Below are positions 34,767-42,780 of a DNA stretch of 53,568 nt, in pieces (position 1 is the stretch's first letter; every line of letters starts with the position of its first letter). Location: the NCBI RefSeq assembly GCF_000331305.1, contig NZ_KB217478.1, positions 10,976 through 64,543 on the forward strand, written 5' to 3'. The position numbers and the translations under genes were made by a program. This DNA is from Calothrix sp. PCC 7103 (GTDB taxonomy: Bacteria > Cyanobacteriota > Cyanobacteriia > Cyanobacteriales > Nostocaceae). The notes under the pieces are model-generated. The model was not told the DNA's origin, made no database searches, and worked only from the letters and a program-made list of their open reading frames with translations.

Positions 34767-34915
34767 GGGAATTGGTCAGAATTAGCTCAAGATTTTCGCA
34801 AGTCCAACGAGGGTAATGACTGGCGCCACTGGGAATTAGAACAGAATTGAATCAACTTCTAGTTGCTAAAACCGTTGTAAAGTAGTCTACATAAGAATGA
34901 CACGGTAATTAATAA

Positions 34916-34976
34916 AACTAGTGCGTAAAAGAGCAAAAACCTTCTAATTAGAAGGTAGAAATTTTAAACACTAGTT
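34916..34976. repeat. Nested palindromes near the replication gene
   Basis: AACTAGTG (34916-34923) and CACTAGTT (34969-34976) enclose ACCTTCTAATTAGAAGGT (34939-34956), which is a perfect palindrome. Possible terminator, resolution or binding site. Confidence 0.55.
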
Positions 34977-35202
34977 CGTGCGTTCTTAATTAACGTCTTA
35001 TCAACGTTTGGAGAAATATTTCTGAAACTAGATTTTCATCGAACGGCAACTCTTGCCGTTCGGGGAAGAGTTACTTAGATGAACAAAGTAGTTTTTGCGT
35101 AATTATTTTGACTTATGTTTTAAAGGCGCCCAAATTCCCCTATATAATTTGGGAGATTATGGGTGGTTGTGTCCAAAATCTATTTGAATAGTCTCTTTAT
35201 TA

Positions 35203-38121
35203 TTAGTGCTGGACACCAAGAGCATAACGTTTTTCCCAAGTAGCGAAAATTATGTCACGTTCATCTTTTGGCTCAACAAATCGATAAACTCTTTCCCTAC
35301 GACCTCTACTCCCAAATCGCCCAACGTAGGATAATCCCAAACCCAACTTACCCAGTATTTTTTGAACAATCGTGATGGCGCCCAATCGGTTAGAAATGGA
35401 AACCCCCAAATAATTCCTGATGATATAGCGGTGTTCCACTGCCAGAGCCTTAAACTGCTGTAATTGTGGGTCAGAGCCACGAAACATCACCCCTGGAGTC
35501 AGAAAATAACTGATGTTGAGATTTTCTAATAACAAAACCACAGGTAATAACTGCCCTCGGTTAAAATCTGGCTTCCAAATCGTATTTTCGCCTGCCTCTA
35601 AAAGTGCCTTAGCTGTCGTGATGTCACGTTGGGCAAGATACTCTCGTCCCAAGGTCAAAAAGTAATGCAGGCGTAGTTGAGGATACCAGCCATCCGAGTC
35701 TTTCCATACTAAGGAGGCTGTTACGTCAATACCATAAAGTTCTTTTAATACTGCTTTGCGTTCTTGCTGGCGTTCGGTAGTAGTCTTCGCGCGTTTATCT
35801 TTCAGTTTCTCCAACTCCGAACCGGAAACGTCTTCTGCCGCTTCAACCGCGCGGCACTCAGATGTGTGTAATTCTAAAGAAGCTGCTTTAACTGATTCAA
35901 AAACTCGCTCACTCTCTTCAAGTTCAACATCTTCTACATCAACAATTGTGTAACCATCTTCTACCAAACCCTTCAGCACAGATTCCCGATAGCATCGCAT
36001 TTGAGCGTTGATAACACAAGCTCGTTTACCCCAAGTTTGTAATGATTCTGGTTGGAAATTCTCATCGATGCAACTGTAATCGGCATTATCTGCTTCAGAC
36101 AATAACGCAATATTTGCTCTTGTTGCCACATGTTGACTCGCCAAAAGTACGCCTAATGATGCGGCGCCGTTTCCAACAAACCCCATGCCACAATTTCTCA
36201 CCCAGACGTGGCGGTCAACAGTTTCTCTTAATCTTGCTAACATTTGGCGCGCGGAATTTGCTGACTGAACTCCTTGAAATATTCCCCACACAGCGTTGAA
36301 ATAACCTTGAATGTCGATAGACACACCAGTTTCCAGACTTGAGGAAGCAATTACTAAATCATATTCCCGCAGAATCGAGTTGAGATGGGCAATACAACCA
36401 TAAGCAGGATGTTCTGGGTCAGCAACAGATTCACTATCAATTCGTAAAATCCTCAACTGTGGAAATTTGCGACGAAATCTTTGCTCTAATGCCTGAGTTC
36501 CCCATTTTGATTTAGCTTTTTGAGCAGAACAACATAATAAATGATGTCTCCCCTTAGAAATTGCCTTATCAAGTGCTGCAACTAAATTTTTCGGATTAGT
36601 ACCGTCGTAGCTATAACAATTTCCTGATTGAGGTTGATAATTGTTAAGAATTACAAATGGTTTAACTTGAATCTCTCCTGCCAGAGAAAGCACGTAGTCA
36701 GCATCACAATCGGATACATCAGCACTTGCTAAATAAATCTTTCCTTTGGGGCTGCTTAAAACATTTTGAATTAGCAACTGAAGATTTTTAAGTACGGAAA
36801 CTCTGTGTTTTGCAACTTCTGTTGAAGAATTGAGAAGATGCCAGAATACTTGGTCGCACTCATCGATGATAACTGTATCGTTATACCAATCGCTAGGATT
36901 AAACCGAGCTTGGCTATTATGGTGGAGAGAATCTATACAAACCCCATATCCAAGTAAATCCCCCGTACCTGATGAGTGTACTTTAGTTACATAATTGACT
37001 CCAAAACGCTCGCATAATGCCTCCCCTAATTGAATGCGATGGGTAATAATTAATACTCGACGATTTTGTTCATGAGCTTTCGCGACTTCCGAGGTTAACC
37101 ATTCGGTTTTACCCGTCCCTTTTGCTGATTGAAGGATAATAAGCTTTTCAGACTCTGGAACTGATATTTGTCCAAGATATTTTTGCTCAAGCGCAATTGC
37201 AGGTTTATAAGTCAGAAGTGTAAAAAGTTTGACTTGCCACATCTCTAAGGTGTCGGCTTTGTCGTAGAGCGTCTCAAATTCTTCTTCTCCCTGAGCAAAA
37301 ATAAAATCGTCAACTCCCTTGGTGGGCCCTGGTAAATCAATTACTTTAACCTCACAACCTGAATACGCAAGCAATTTCCCCATTCGTTGGGTAGCAGTTC
37401 TTACCCGTTGAACAGTTTCTGGCTTTTCATCTCGGTCGAAGCAGATAGTAATCTGTCTATCTAACGTCGCAAAATGTTTCAAATCCGGGATGAGGAAGGG
37501 ATTTCCGATGATGTTACCTGCTTCATCTTTGGGAGTGCGGTAGCCACCATTAACTCCAGGAATTGCAATTGCAGCATAACCAGCAGTCAGTAAACAAGCT
37601 GCTTTTTTAGCTCCTTCAACAATTACTACCGGAACATTTCGGCGCCATACCCAGTACCAAAATCCATGCTCCTGTTGCAAATCATCTTCTGTAATGGGGA
37701 TACCACAACGTTCTGAAACTTTCTCCCAAATCCTTTTCGGTACTTGCAGAAAAAACGCGCGCGTTACTTCTTTATAAGGATGTTCATATTTTATAAATTT
37801 ATGGATTTTTTCATAATCGCGTCTGGGTTTATCTGGCTTGAAGCATCCCCACATCATTGGAGCATATTCATTCAAGGGGTCAATGCCGTTACACCACCAT
37901 CCTCCATATTCAATGTGGCGATATTTCTTTAAATCCTTATCTCGCAGGCGCCCGTCGTTACGGCGTGAGATACTGGAACTATAAAGTAAATATTCATAGG
38001 GTGTTGTTCCTGATAGCGATATAACGTTAAGGGCAATGATTTCTTTATCAACTGAGCTATTGAGCCATTCAGTAAAATGTTGGGGTTGAAAGTTTTTTTC
38101 GTCAATACAAATTGCGTTCAT
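35203..38121 (-). CDS. Plasmid replication protein, CyRepA1 family
   Basis: 972 residues from ATG 38121, chosen because TTTGGAG lies just upstream; the in-frame TTG at 38133 overlaps that site. N-terminal DUF3854/TOPRIM-like region: VPVVIVEGAKKAACLL (Glu169 region), IPGVNGGY, ICFDRDEK (226-233). Helicase region: Walker A QSAKGTGKT (331-339), DECD box VIIDECDQ (about 418-425), YLASADVSD, SSLETGVSI and motif VI SARQMLARLRE. This matches CyRepA1, the initiator of Synechocystis plasmid pSYSA (Slr7037-like), which combines primase-like and helicase activities. It marks the window as plasmid DNA. The divergent XRE region and the SD hairpin are likely copy-number controls. Confidence 0.9.
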   Translation of the reverse strand: MNAICIDEKNFQPQHFTEWLNSSVDKEIIALNVISLSGTTPYEYLLYSSSISRRNDGRLRDKDLKKYRHIEYGGWWCNGIDPLNEYAPMMWGCFKPDKPRRDYEKIHKFIKYEHPYKEVTRAFFLQVPKRIWEKVSERCGIPITEDDLQQEHGFWYWVWRRNVPVVIVEGAKKAACLLTAGYAAIAIPGVNGGYRTPKDEAGNIIGNPFLIPDLKHFATLDRQITICFDRDEKPETVQRVRTATQRMGKLLAYSGCEVKVIDLPGPTKGVDDFIFAQGEEEFETLYDKADTLEMWQVKLFTLLTYKPAIALEQKYLGQISVPESEKLIILQSAKGTGKTEWLTSEVAKAHEQNRRVLIITHRIQLGEALCERFGVNYVTKVHSSGTGDLLGYGVCIDSLHHNSQARFNPSDWYNDTVIIDECDQVFWHLLNSSTEVAKHRVSVLKNLQLLIQNVLSSPKGKIYLASADVSDCDADYVLSLAGEIQVKPFVILNNYQPQSGNCYSYDGTNPKNLVAALDKAISKGRHHLLCCSAQKAKSKWGTQALEQRFRRKFPQLRILRIDSESVADPEHPAYGCIAHLNSILREYDLVIASSSLETGVSIDIQGYFNAVWGIFQGVQSANSARQMLARLRETVDRHVWVRNCGMGFVGNGAASLGVLLASQHVATRANIALLSEADNADYSCIDENFQPESLQTWGKRACVINAQMRCYRESVLKGLVEDGYTIVDVEDVELEESERVFESVKAASLELHTSECRAVEAAEDVSGSELEKLKDKRAKTTTERQQERKAVLKELYGIDVTASLVWKDSDGWYPQLRLHYFLTLGREYLAQRDITTAKALLEAGENTIWKPDFNRGQLLPVVLLLENLNISYFLTPGVMFRGSDPQLQQFKALAVEHRYIIRNYLGVSISNRLGAITIVQKILGKLGLGLSYVGRFGSRGRRERVYRFVEPKDERDIIFATWEKRYALGVQH

Positions 38122-38124
38122 AGG

Positions 38125-38146
38125 AAACTCCAAATTTTTTATTTGG
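38125..38146 (-). promoter_or_regulatory. Hairpin overlapping the rep ribosome binding site
   Basis: On the minus strand CCAAAT-AAAAA-ATTTGG (38146-38130) forms a 6-bp hairpin, and its 3' arm supplies the GG of the GGAG ribosome binding site of the replication gene. Folding would therefore hide part of the site. A 6-bp AT-rich stem is weak, so this is only suggestive. Confidence 0.35.
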
Positions 38147-38416
38147 TATGGGTTTCGATGCGTAGATGCATAAGGATAGAGAGCGGCAAATGTAGAGATA
38201 CCGCACTTCTAAAGTATTATTCTCGTAAGAGTGAAGATTAAATCATTAATACGCTTATCAGTATTTTCTCATATTTTGGCGCATAAAAACATCACAGCAT
38301 GTAAACAAATGCTGCCTTTACAATTTGTCATACTGATACCAATTACGGAGTAATTAACACATTGATACTCTTATTTTGTACCTCAAGCAAACAGCTAAAG
38401 TTTGAGAATCATGTTT
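38147..38416. other. Candidate origin/leader region of the rep gene
   Basis: About 270 AT-rich bases between rep and the XRE gene with no ORF. Copy-number control RNAs of CyRepA1 plasmids map to the equivalent 5' region. I see no iterons; the word GATACC occurs at ~38195 and ~38334 and a GTAAACAAATG element near 38300. Promoters cannot be pinned down by eye. Confidence 0.3.
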
Positions 38417-38761
38417 TTATGCCACACCTTTATTACTATCGATGACAATCATGTTGGCTTGGTGCTTCGGACGTTTTTGAGAATCGCCTTTGAGCGCTAC
38501 TGCTTTGTCATCAGCTAAATCATCGACTAACGACAAATCGCTTTTGTCGTCAATATCATCTGGTTCCCACTCTAAAATATCTCCAGGTTGACACTTTAAC
38601 ACTTTACAAAATCTCCCAAGAGCTTCAAAAGTTATTGAGGCAGCTCTTCCCTGCTCAATTTTTTGAATGTTTTGCAAGCTATAACCAGTTCTTCTAGCTA
38701 GCTCATTTTGAGAGTAACCCTTGGCCTCTCTAGTATTCTTTAATTTTACAAGCACAGCCAT
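38417..38761 (-). CDS. XRE-family transcriptional regulator
   Basis: 114 residues. Residues ~4-62 are a Cro/C1-type helix-turn-helix: LKNTREAKGYSQNELARRTG, YSLQNIQKIEQGRA (recognition helix), LGRFCKVLKCQPGDILEW. The C-terminal half is acidic then basic (DDIDDKSDLSLVDD, KRPKHQANMIVID). It is transcribed toward the replication gene on the same strand. The symmetric repeat array just upstream (38780-38921) would be its natural operator. It probably represses itself, rep or the divergent gene at 39036. Confidence 0.9.
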   Translation of the reverse strand: MAVLVKLKNTREAKGYSQNELARRTGYSLQNIQKIEQGRAASITFEALGRFCKVLKCQPGDILEWEPDDIDDKSDLSLVDDLADDKAVALKGDSQKRPKHQANMIVIDSNKGVA

Positions 38762-38779
38762 CTCCTAACTCTTACTCCT

Positions 38780-38921
38780 TACAGTAGCACTACTTATAGT
38801 TGGTAATCTCTGGCGTGTGTATCTATAAGTAATATAAATACTTACCGAGAGTAGCATTACTAATCGTAATAGAAAATTTGATTGTCTGATGATTTTACCA
38901 ACCATTGGTTGTGCTACTGTA
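38780..38921. promoter_or_regulatory. Symmetric double operator upstream of the XRE gene
   Basis: Left half: ACAGTAGCAC (38781-38790), 8-base gap, GTTGGTAA (38799-38806). Right half: TTACCAAC (38895-38902), 8-base gap, GTGCTACTGT (38911-38920). The right half is the exact mirror (reverse complement) of the left in both words and in spacing. A further direct copy, AGTAGCATTACT (38850-38861), matches AGTAGCACTACT (38783-38794) with one change. This lies between the XRE gene and the divergent gene at 39036. Binding by the XRE protein is inference. Confidence 0.65.
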
Positions 38922-39035
38922 GGTGGTATGTAGATTTTGAATGGTCAAGTTTGAAAAAAGGTGCCTACTAGTGGTCAGCCTTCCCGAACTGACCAAAACG
39001 CTCACAGCCTCGAACTTTTACAGGAGTGCATGATT

Positions 39036-39515
39036 ATGGCGTATTCAACAGACACAAAGCAAACGGTCACAATTAATGAGCAAAAATTATTTCACAACCA
39101 AAACGATATCAGAACTGTAGAAATATCGTTTGAAGAACACAAGATTTATATTGGAACCCAAGTAATCGCCAAAATTATCCGTGACGATAGTGATTTTGCT
39201 ACACAGCCTTGGGTAGTAATGGTAAATGGTATTGAGATTCATCGAGCCAATACTTGGACTAAATGCTACCACTATATTACATGGCACTTTAAGCAAGGAA
39301 CGTTACCCGAACAACAAAAAGAAGAAGTAGCCACAGATGATTGTAAACGTGTCGTTGTACCTGTATTTGTTCCTAACCAGAGATTGAGACAAGTCGCTTT
39401 GATTTCAGATTTAGCCCTATACATCTATTTCAAGTGCATTAAAACCCTTAGAATTGCCATCGATTACTTACTGCTGTTTGAAAAACAGTCAAAATTTTGT
39501 AGGAGTGATTGTTAA
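39036..39515 (+). CDS. Hypothetical protein divergent from the XRE regulator
   Basis: 159 residues from ATG 39036, nine bases after AGGAG; an upstream Met at 39030 is too close to that site. The first ~100 residues are beta-rich (TVTINEQKLFHNQNDIRTVE, QPWVVMVNGIEIHRANTW, TKCYHYITWHFKQG). The C-terminal 40 residues include a hydrophobic, basic segment (ALISDLALYIYFKCIKTLRI). No family recognised. Its promoter lies in or beside the operator array, so it may be co-regulated with replication. Confidence 0.6.
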   Translation: MAYSTDTKQTVTINEQKLFHNQNDIRTVEISFEEHKIYIGTQVIAKIIRDDSDFATQPWVVMVNGIEIHRANTWTKCYHYITWHFKQGTLPEQQKEEVATDDCKRVVVPVFVPNQRLRQVALISDLALYIYFKCIKTLRIAIDYLLLFEKQSKFCRSDC

Positions 39516-40166
39516 ATACTTAAAATCACTGACGATAAAGCTAGGCGCCTTATCCAGTAATGCCTCTGATAGCTTGTCATCACAATGCGCGTCATGACGA
39601 TATTGGTGAGATTGATCTTTACCTGTGCAAAGACAAATTACCGCAGCGAGCCGTCAAAATTAATTTCCTGCGAACATGAACATTCATATTCGTTGACATT
39701 GTGTTTCGCAGGAAGCTAAGTCCAAAGCGAGCGGTGCCGTAATACTCACTTAGTTATCTCATTTAATACATATGTATGCAACCAACAGAATTTTGATCTC
39801 ATTTTTTGCAATAGTATAGACACGAAAATCTTTATTAAAATGGCTTACATTTGCGAAAAAGTCGAGCCAGAGCGTAGACTTAAATGCTATAATATATATA
39901 CCGGATTAAAAGAGTTTCATGAATCAATTCATTAATCATAATACTGAAGTATATGCTGATTTTGAAGCAAGGACGATTAAGTAAAACTTGTCAATAACGT
40001 ATTGAAATTGCGGACTAAAAAAAATAAACAAATTTCAGCATGTGAAGATTTTTATTAAAAAACAGGCATGTAAGCATTTGTTTATATTTGTGCTGTCCCA
40101 GCATATATTTTTAGGCTCACGCTGGAATGAAAAGTGCATACTGTAGTATTTCAATTACACAAAAAT
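39516..40166. other. Gene-free region with a long inverted repeat
   Basis: No convincing gene in 650 bases. A perfect 10-bp inverted repeat TTCCTGCGAA/TTCGCAGGAA (39665-39674 and 39705-39714) encloses 30 bases that hold a smaller hairpin (ATGAA/TTCAT). Its GC content is above the surroundings and there is no T-run. A structured RNA is possible. The rest is AT-rich and featureless. Confidence 0.45.
40114..40123 (+). repeat. Leader motif variant GGCTCACGCT
   Basis: One base different from GGCTCACGCC, upstream of the small gene at 40167, as at the other copies. Confidence 0.45.
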
Positions 40167-40415
40167 ATGAACACTATCACCATTAGATTTTCTCATTTCC
40201 GCGCTCAATCTCCAAAATATACATTCAACTCGCGCGTTGCTATGAGAAGTAATTGCTCCCCAAGTAAATGGGCTATTGGTAGAGTTACTGGATTGCGTCT
40301 TGATGATGATAACATTTGGAATTATACCATCGTCTTTGATTACCCGTTAGGTTACTGTGATGAGCTAACAGAGTCAGAGTTAGCTGGTGAACATGAACTT
40401 GCTTGCGTTTCCTAA
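40167..40415 (+). CDS. Small hypothetical protein
   Basis: 82 residues from ATG 40167 (an in-frame GTG at 40134 is the alternative). Basic N-terminal half (FSHFRAQSPKYTFNSRVAMR, SPSKWAIGRVTGLRLDDDNI) and acidic end. The GRVTGLRL…YTIVFDYP part looks like a small beta domain. Not recognised. A strong terminator follows. Confidence 0.5.
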   Translation: MNTITIRFSHFRAQSPKYTFNSRVAMRSNCSPSKWAIGRVTGLRLDDDNIWNYTIVFDYPLGYCDELTESELAGEHELACVS

Positions 40416-40441
40416 GCCACTTGCCATCACCTAAAACGATT

Positions 40442-40476
40442 AAGCTACTAGCAATTATAAAACTAGTAGCTTTTTT
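40442..40476 (+). terminator. Strong terminator, first of twin pair
   Basis: AAGCTACTAG (40442-40451) pairs with CTAGTAGCTT (40463-40472), then T-run to 40476. Nearly the same hairpin is repeated after the next gene. Confidence 0.85.
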
Positions 40477-40519
40477 GCTTTTCGTCTTTCAACAAAATCA
40501 AAATATAAGGAAATTGAAT

Positions 40520-40747
40520 ATGACTGACCTAAACTTGTCCTACGACTATTGCACTGGTTGGGATAATCCCAACGATGCCTTTTTCTGGATTGCTGTGATG
40601 CAGAATCCCTATATGCCCGAACCTCACTGTTATGGCGCCTCAATCAGTTTCCAGAGCGAAGATGCACTTTTATTAATTGAAAGAATGAAAGGTTATATTG
40701 GCACCGCAGCAAAAGAAGAAATATTAAAAATTTGGAATGAGCATTAA
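40520..40747 (+). CDS. Small hypothetical protein between twin terminators
   Basis: 75 residues from ATG 40520, with AAGGA eight to ten bases upstream. Earlier in-frame starts would read through the terminator hairpin and are rejected. Aromatic-rich N-terminal half (LSYDYCTGWDNPNDAFFWIA, VMQNPYMPEPHCYG) and a helical end (LLLIERMKGYIGTAAKEEIL). Unrecognised. As a one-gene unit with its own terminator it resembles a cassette. Confidence 0.6.
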   Translation: MTDLNLSYDYCTGWDNPNDAFFWIAVMQNPYMPEPHCYGASISFQSEDALLLIERMKGYIGTAAKEEILKIWNEH

Positions 40748-40773
40748 TAGTGATACTCTACTCTAATATATAG

Positions 40774-40806
40774 AGCTACTAGTTTTACAATTACTAGTAG
40801 CTTTTT
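40774..40806 (+). terminator. Strong terminator, second of twin pair
   Basis: AGCTACTAG (40774-40782) pairs with CTAGTAGCT (40794-40802), then TTTT. Same stem as at 40442, different loop. Confidence 0.85.
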
Positions 40807-40983
40807 AGGTTTATGCTTTTTGAAAGCGCAGAACGATGCTCAGATAACTTGAAATAAATGTCTTTAAATTAACTGCACGGTTGAATAAACTTAATAATTT
40901 CCACAAACCGAGAAACCCTCACGGGTAGATATCGATGAAAAAGGCGCCCTCAGAAATCACTCTATTTTTTGGAGAAACAGAAA

Positions 40984-41433
40984 ATGCAAACTATTCAAGA
41001 TTGCTTAACAATTACTATTGTAGTGCTGTTTGCTACTATCACAACTACGATAGCGTTAGATTTGTGCGTTAGCTTAACACAGTTGTGGAATAACGTCGCA
41101 AATAAAGAAGTTAGGGTTCAACAAATATATTTACAACCATCTAATATTACCACTATGCAACCTCAATTAACAGCTACAGAAATGAAAACTATATCTGTAT
41201 CGACAACAGATTTATCGGCGCCAACTGCACCAAACAGCACAAATATAGAATCTCTTGAACTGTTGATACAAAAATTACCGCAGTCTCGTATTCGTACTGC
41301 TGCAAGACGTTTACAAATTAAAGATAAGGTTGATGGAAGCTATCAAAAGTTAGGAGTATTACGCGCACAGCTTCAAGAAAAGTTACAATCTCAACCGTCT
41401 GAAGTAGAACGAGTGTTAAGTAATCTTTGTTAA
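40984..41433 (+). CDS. Membrane-anchored protein with SAP/HeH-like C-terminal motif
   Basis: 149 residues from ATG 40984, nine bases after GGAG; an in-frame TTG at 40969 overlaps that site. One transmembrane helix (about 7-30, CLTITIVVLFATITTTIALD), a Thr/Ser-rich linker, then a helix-extended-helix-like end (about 100-133: QSRIRTAARRLQIKDKVDG, YQKLGVLRAQLQEKL). The architecture and the R-x-x-A/C-R-x-x-QIK core parallel the protein at 14158. Probably a membrane-bound nucleic-acid-binding protein; function unknown. Confidence 0.55.
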   Translation: MQTIQDCLTITIVVLFATITTTIALDLCVSLTQLWNNVANKEVRVQQIYLQPSNITTMQPQLTATEMKTISVSTTDLSAPTAPNSTNIESLELLIQKLPQSRIRTAARRLQIKDKVDGSYQKLGVLRAQLQEKLQSQPSEVERVLSNLC

Positions 41434-41575
41434 TTGTTAGGATATTAAGGAAGGGCGGTGACTACAGAGTTAAAGGTTTCTGCCCTTAGTCAGCATGTTA
41501 CGAGTAAAAATTAGTGCAAGAAAAAAGGCGCCGTTCCTTAAAACAACCGCGCGCGATTAAAACTTCTGGTTTATA

Positions 41576-42295
41576 TTACACTTTTGGCATTAAAACATTG
41601 TCTCGGCGTAAAAATTGAGAGCGTCGTTGCTTGACAATTTCAGGAATATATTCATTTTTCTTATCCTGATTATCAAATCCAAGTCTTAAATAAATATTTC
41701 CTCCAATTCCCGGTATCACCTCACCATCAGAACTACGTGTACTATCCTTCGCAAAGTAAAAAAACTTGAACTTACTATGTATATGCTCCTCAAATTCATT
41801 TTTTAACTTTTCTTCCGCACCATCGTAAATTACAGGCGCCGCTATAAATATTTTATTAGGCTCGATTTTTTGAATTAAATTAATTAAATTAGTTATAACT
41901 ACACATGAACTGGAGATAATCGATTTAACAACAACTAAGTAATCGACCTTTGATTGAATTGGTTCTTGATACTTTCTTAAAATTGGAGCTATTTTTAAAT
42001 ATTCGAGTTCAAAGGGAGAAAAAAGCTGATTCCAAAAACAAGCGAAAGCAAGACATGATACTCGGTTTTCTAGGCTTTTGAGCATACCTTTTGCTAAAAA
42101 ATCAGCATCTTCTACTGTAGAAGCTAAGTACACAGTGCTATTGCTACCAACTGTAGCTAAAATACTTTCGCCAAGACTAACACCAATATTAGTCATAGCT
42201 TCTTTGTAATTTTTTGGCTCAACATTTTTATTGGCTAGGGTTTCAAGCCAAGTACGAATGCTGCCATTAGAGAGGTTTGAATAAATTCTAGTCAT
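41576..42295 (-). CDS. Phosphoribosyltransferase-like hypothetical protein
   Basis: 239 residues. The core resembles the type-I PRTase fold: KVDYLVVVKSIISSSCVVIT (where active enzymes have DDxxxTG) followed by LINLIQKIEPNKIFIAAPVI, and a uracil-PRTase-like end (EVIPGIGGNIYLRLGF). The acidic pair and the glycine of the PRPP loop are missing, so catalysis is doubtful. It might be a structural or sensing derivative. It lies on the opposite strand from the polymerase-like gene, separated by a small acidic protein. The family call is tentative. Confidence 0.45.
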   Translation of the reverse strand: MTRIYSNLSNGSIRTWLETLANKNVEPKNYKEAMTNIGVSLGESILATVGSNSTVYLASTVEDADFLAKGMLKSLENRVSCLAFACFWNQLFSPFELEYLKIAPILRKYQEPIQSKVDYLVVVKSIISSSCVVITNLINLIQKIEPNKIFIAAPVIYDGAEEKLKNEFEEHIHSKFKFFYFAKDSTRSSDGEVIPGIGGNIYLRLGFDNQDKKNEYIPEIVKQRRSQFLRRDNVLMPKV

Positions 42296-42361
42296 ATAAG
42301 AATTTTATATTAACCTCGCTTATTATTTTGAAGTTAGATGAAGTCAGCAAAAAGTTTTGAA

Positions 42362-42616
42362 TTAAAACACATCTAAATCTTCTTCATCCTCATCATCATC
42401 ATCAGGTTGAGGACAGTATGGAAAACCCGGAGTCTGTTCCCATTTTAGCTGCCGCACGCGCATTTTACGGAAGTATTCTTCTCGTTGCTCTTGAATAACT
42501 GCCTGACCGCTCAAGTCGTCAATATCTATAACACCTTCGGCTAGCAAATCTCCTAAGTTATCAGTATGCCAAACAGAAGGCCGTGTTACTCGCTGATTTG
42601 GTTGTGATTCGCTCAT
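42362..42616 (-). CDS. Small acidic protein
   Basis: 84 residues from MSESQPNQRVTRPSVWH (ATG 42616; a TTG at 42631 with AGGAG further upstream is possible). Residues ~12-55 are polar and helical, and the end is strongly acidic (DDDDEDEEDLDVF). Acidic-tailed small proteins often bind basic proteins or mimic DNA, but nothing specific is recognised. It is followed on the same strand by the PRTase-like gene and divergent from the polymerase-like gene. Confidence 0.5.
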   Translation of the reverse strand: MSESQPNQRVTRPSVWHTDNLGDLLAEGVIDIDDLSGQAVIQEQREEYFRKMRVRQLKWEQTPGFPYCPQPDDDDEDEEDLDVF

Positions 42617-42780
42617 AATTTTTAATTTCAAAAATTACTAACTCCTATGATAGACAATAAATTTTACAAATTTATTAATTTTTCTTGCGGTGGTACTACC
42701 AATAATCTGGACTCCAGTCTAGTACTAGTTATGGTTTATCGAAATAAAGTGATAGTGCGTAGATTATAAGGATTGTTGCT

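Larger units (their letters stand above)
34726..35202. other. Non-coding stretch with several palindromes
   Basis: No supported gene in ~480 bases. Palindromic elements are unusually dense: perfect 26-bp palindrome at 34741-34766, inverted AACTAGTG/CACTAGTT (34916-34923 and 34969-34976) around a perfect 18-bp palindrome (34939-34956), a 9-bp stem GAACGGCAA/TTGCCGTTC (35041-35061), and CCCAAATT/AATTTGGG (35129-35136 and 35146-35153). The last two could end transcription of the replication gene, which reads toward them. Confidence 0.6.

Noticed and set aside
34735..34849. Short open frame ending in WRHWELEQN
   Set aside because: No start codon after an upstream stop and it crosses the 26-bp palindrome; could be a remnant but cannot be supported.
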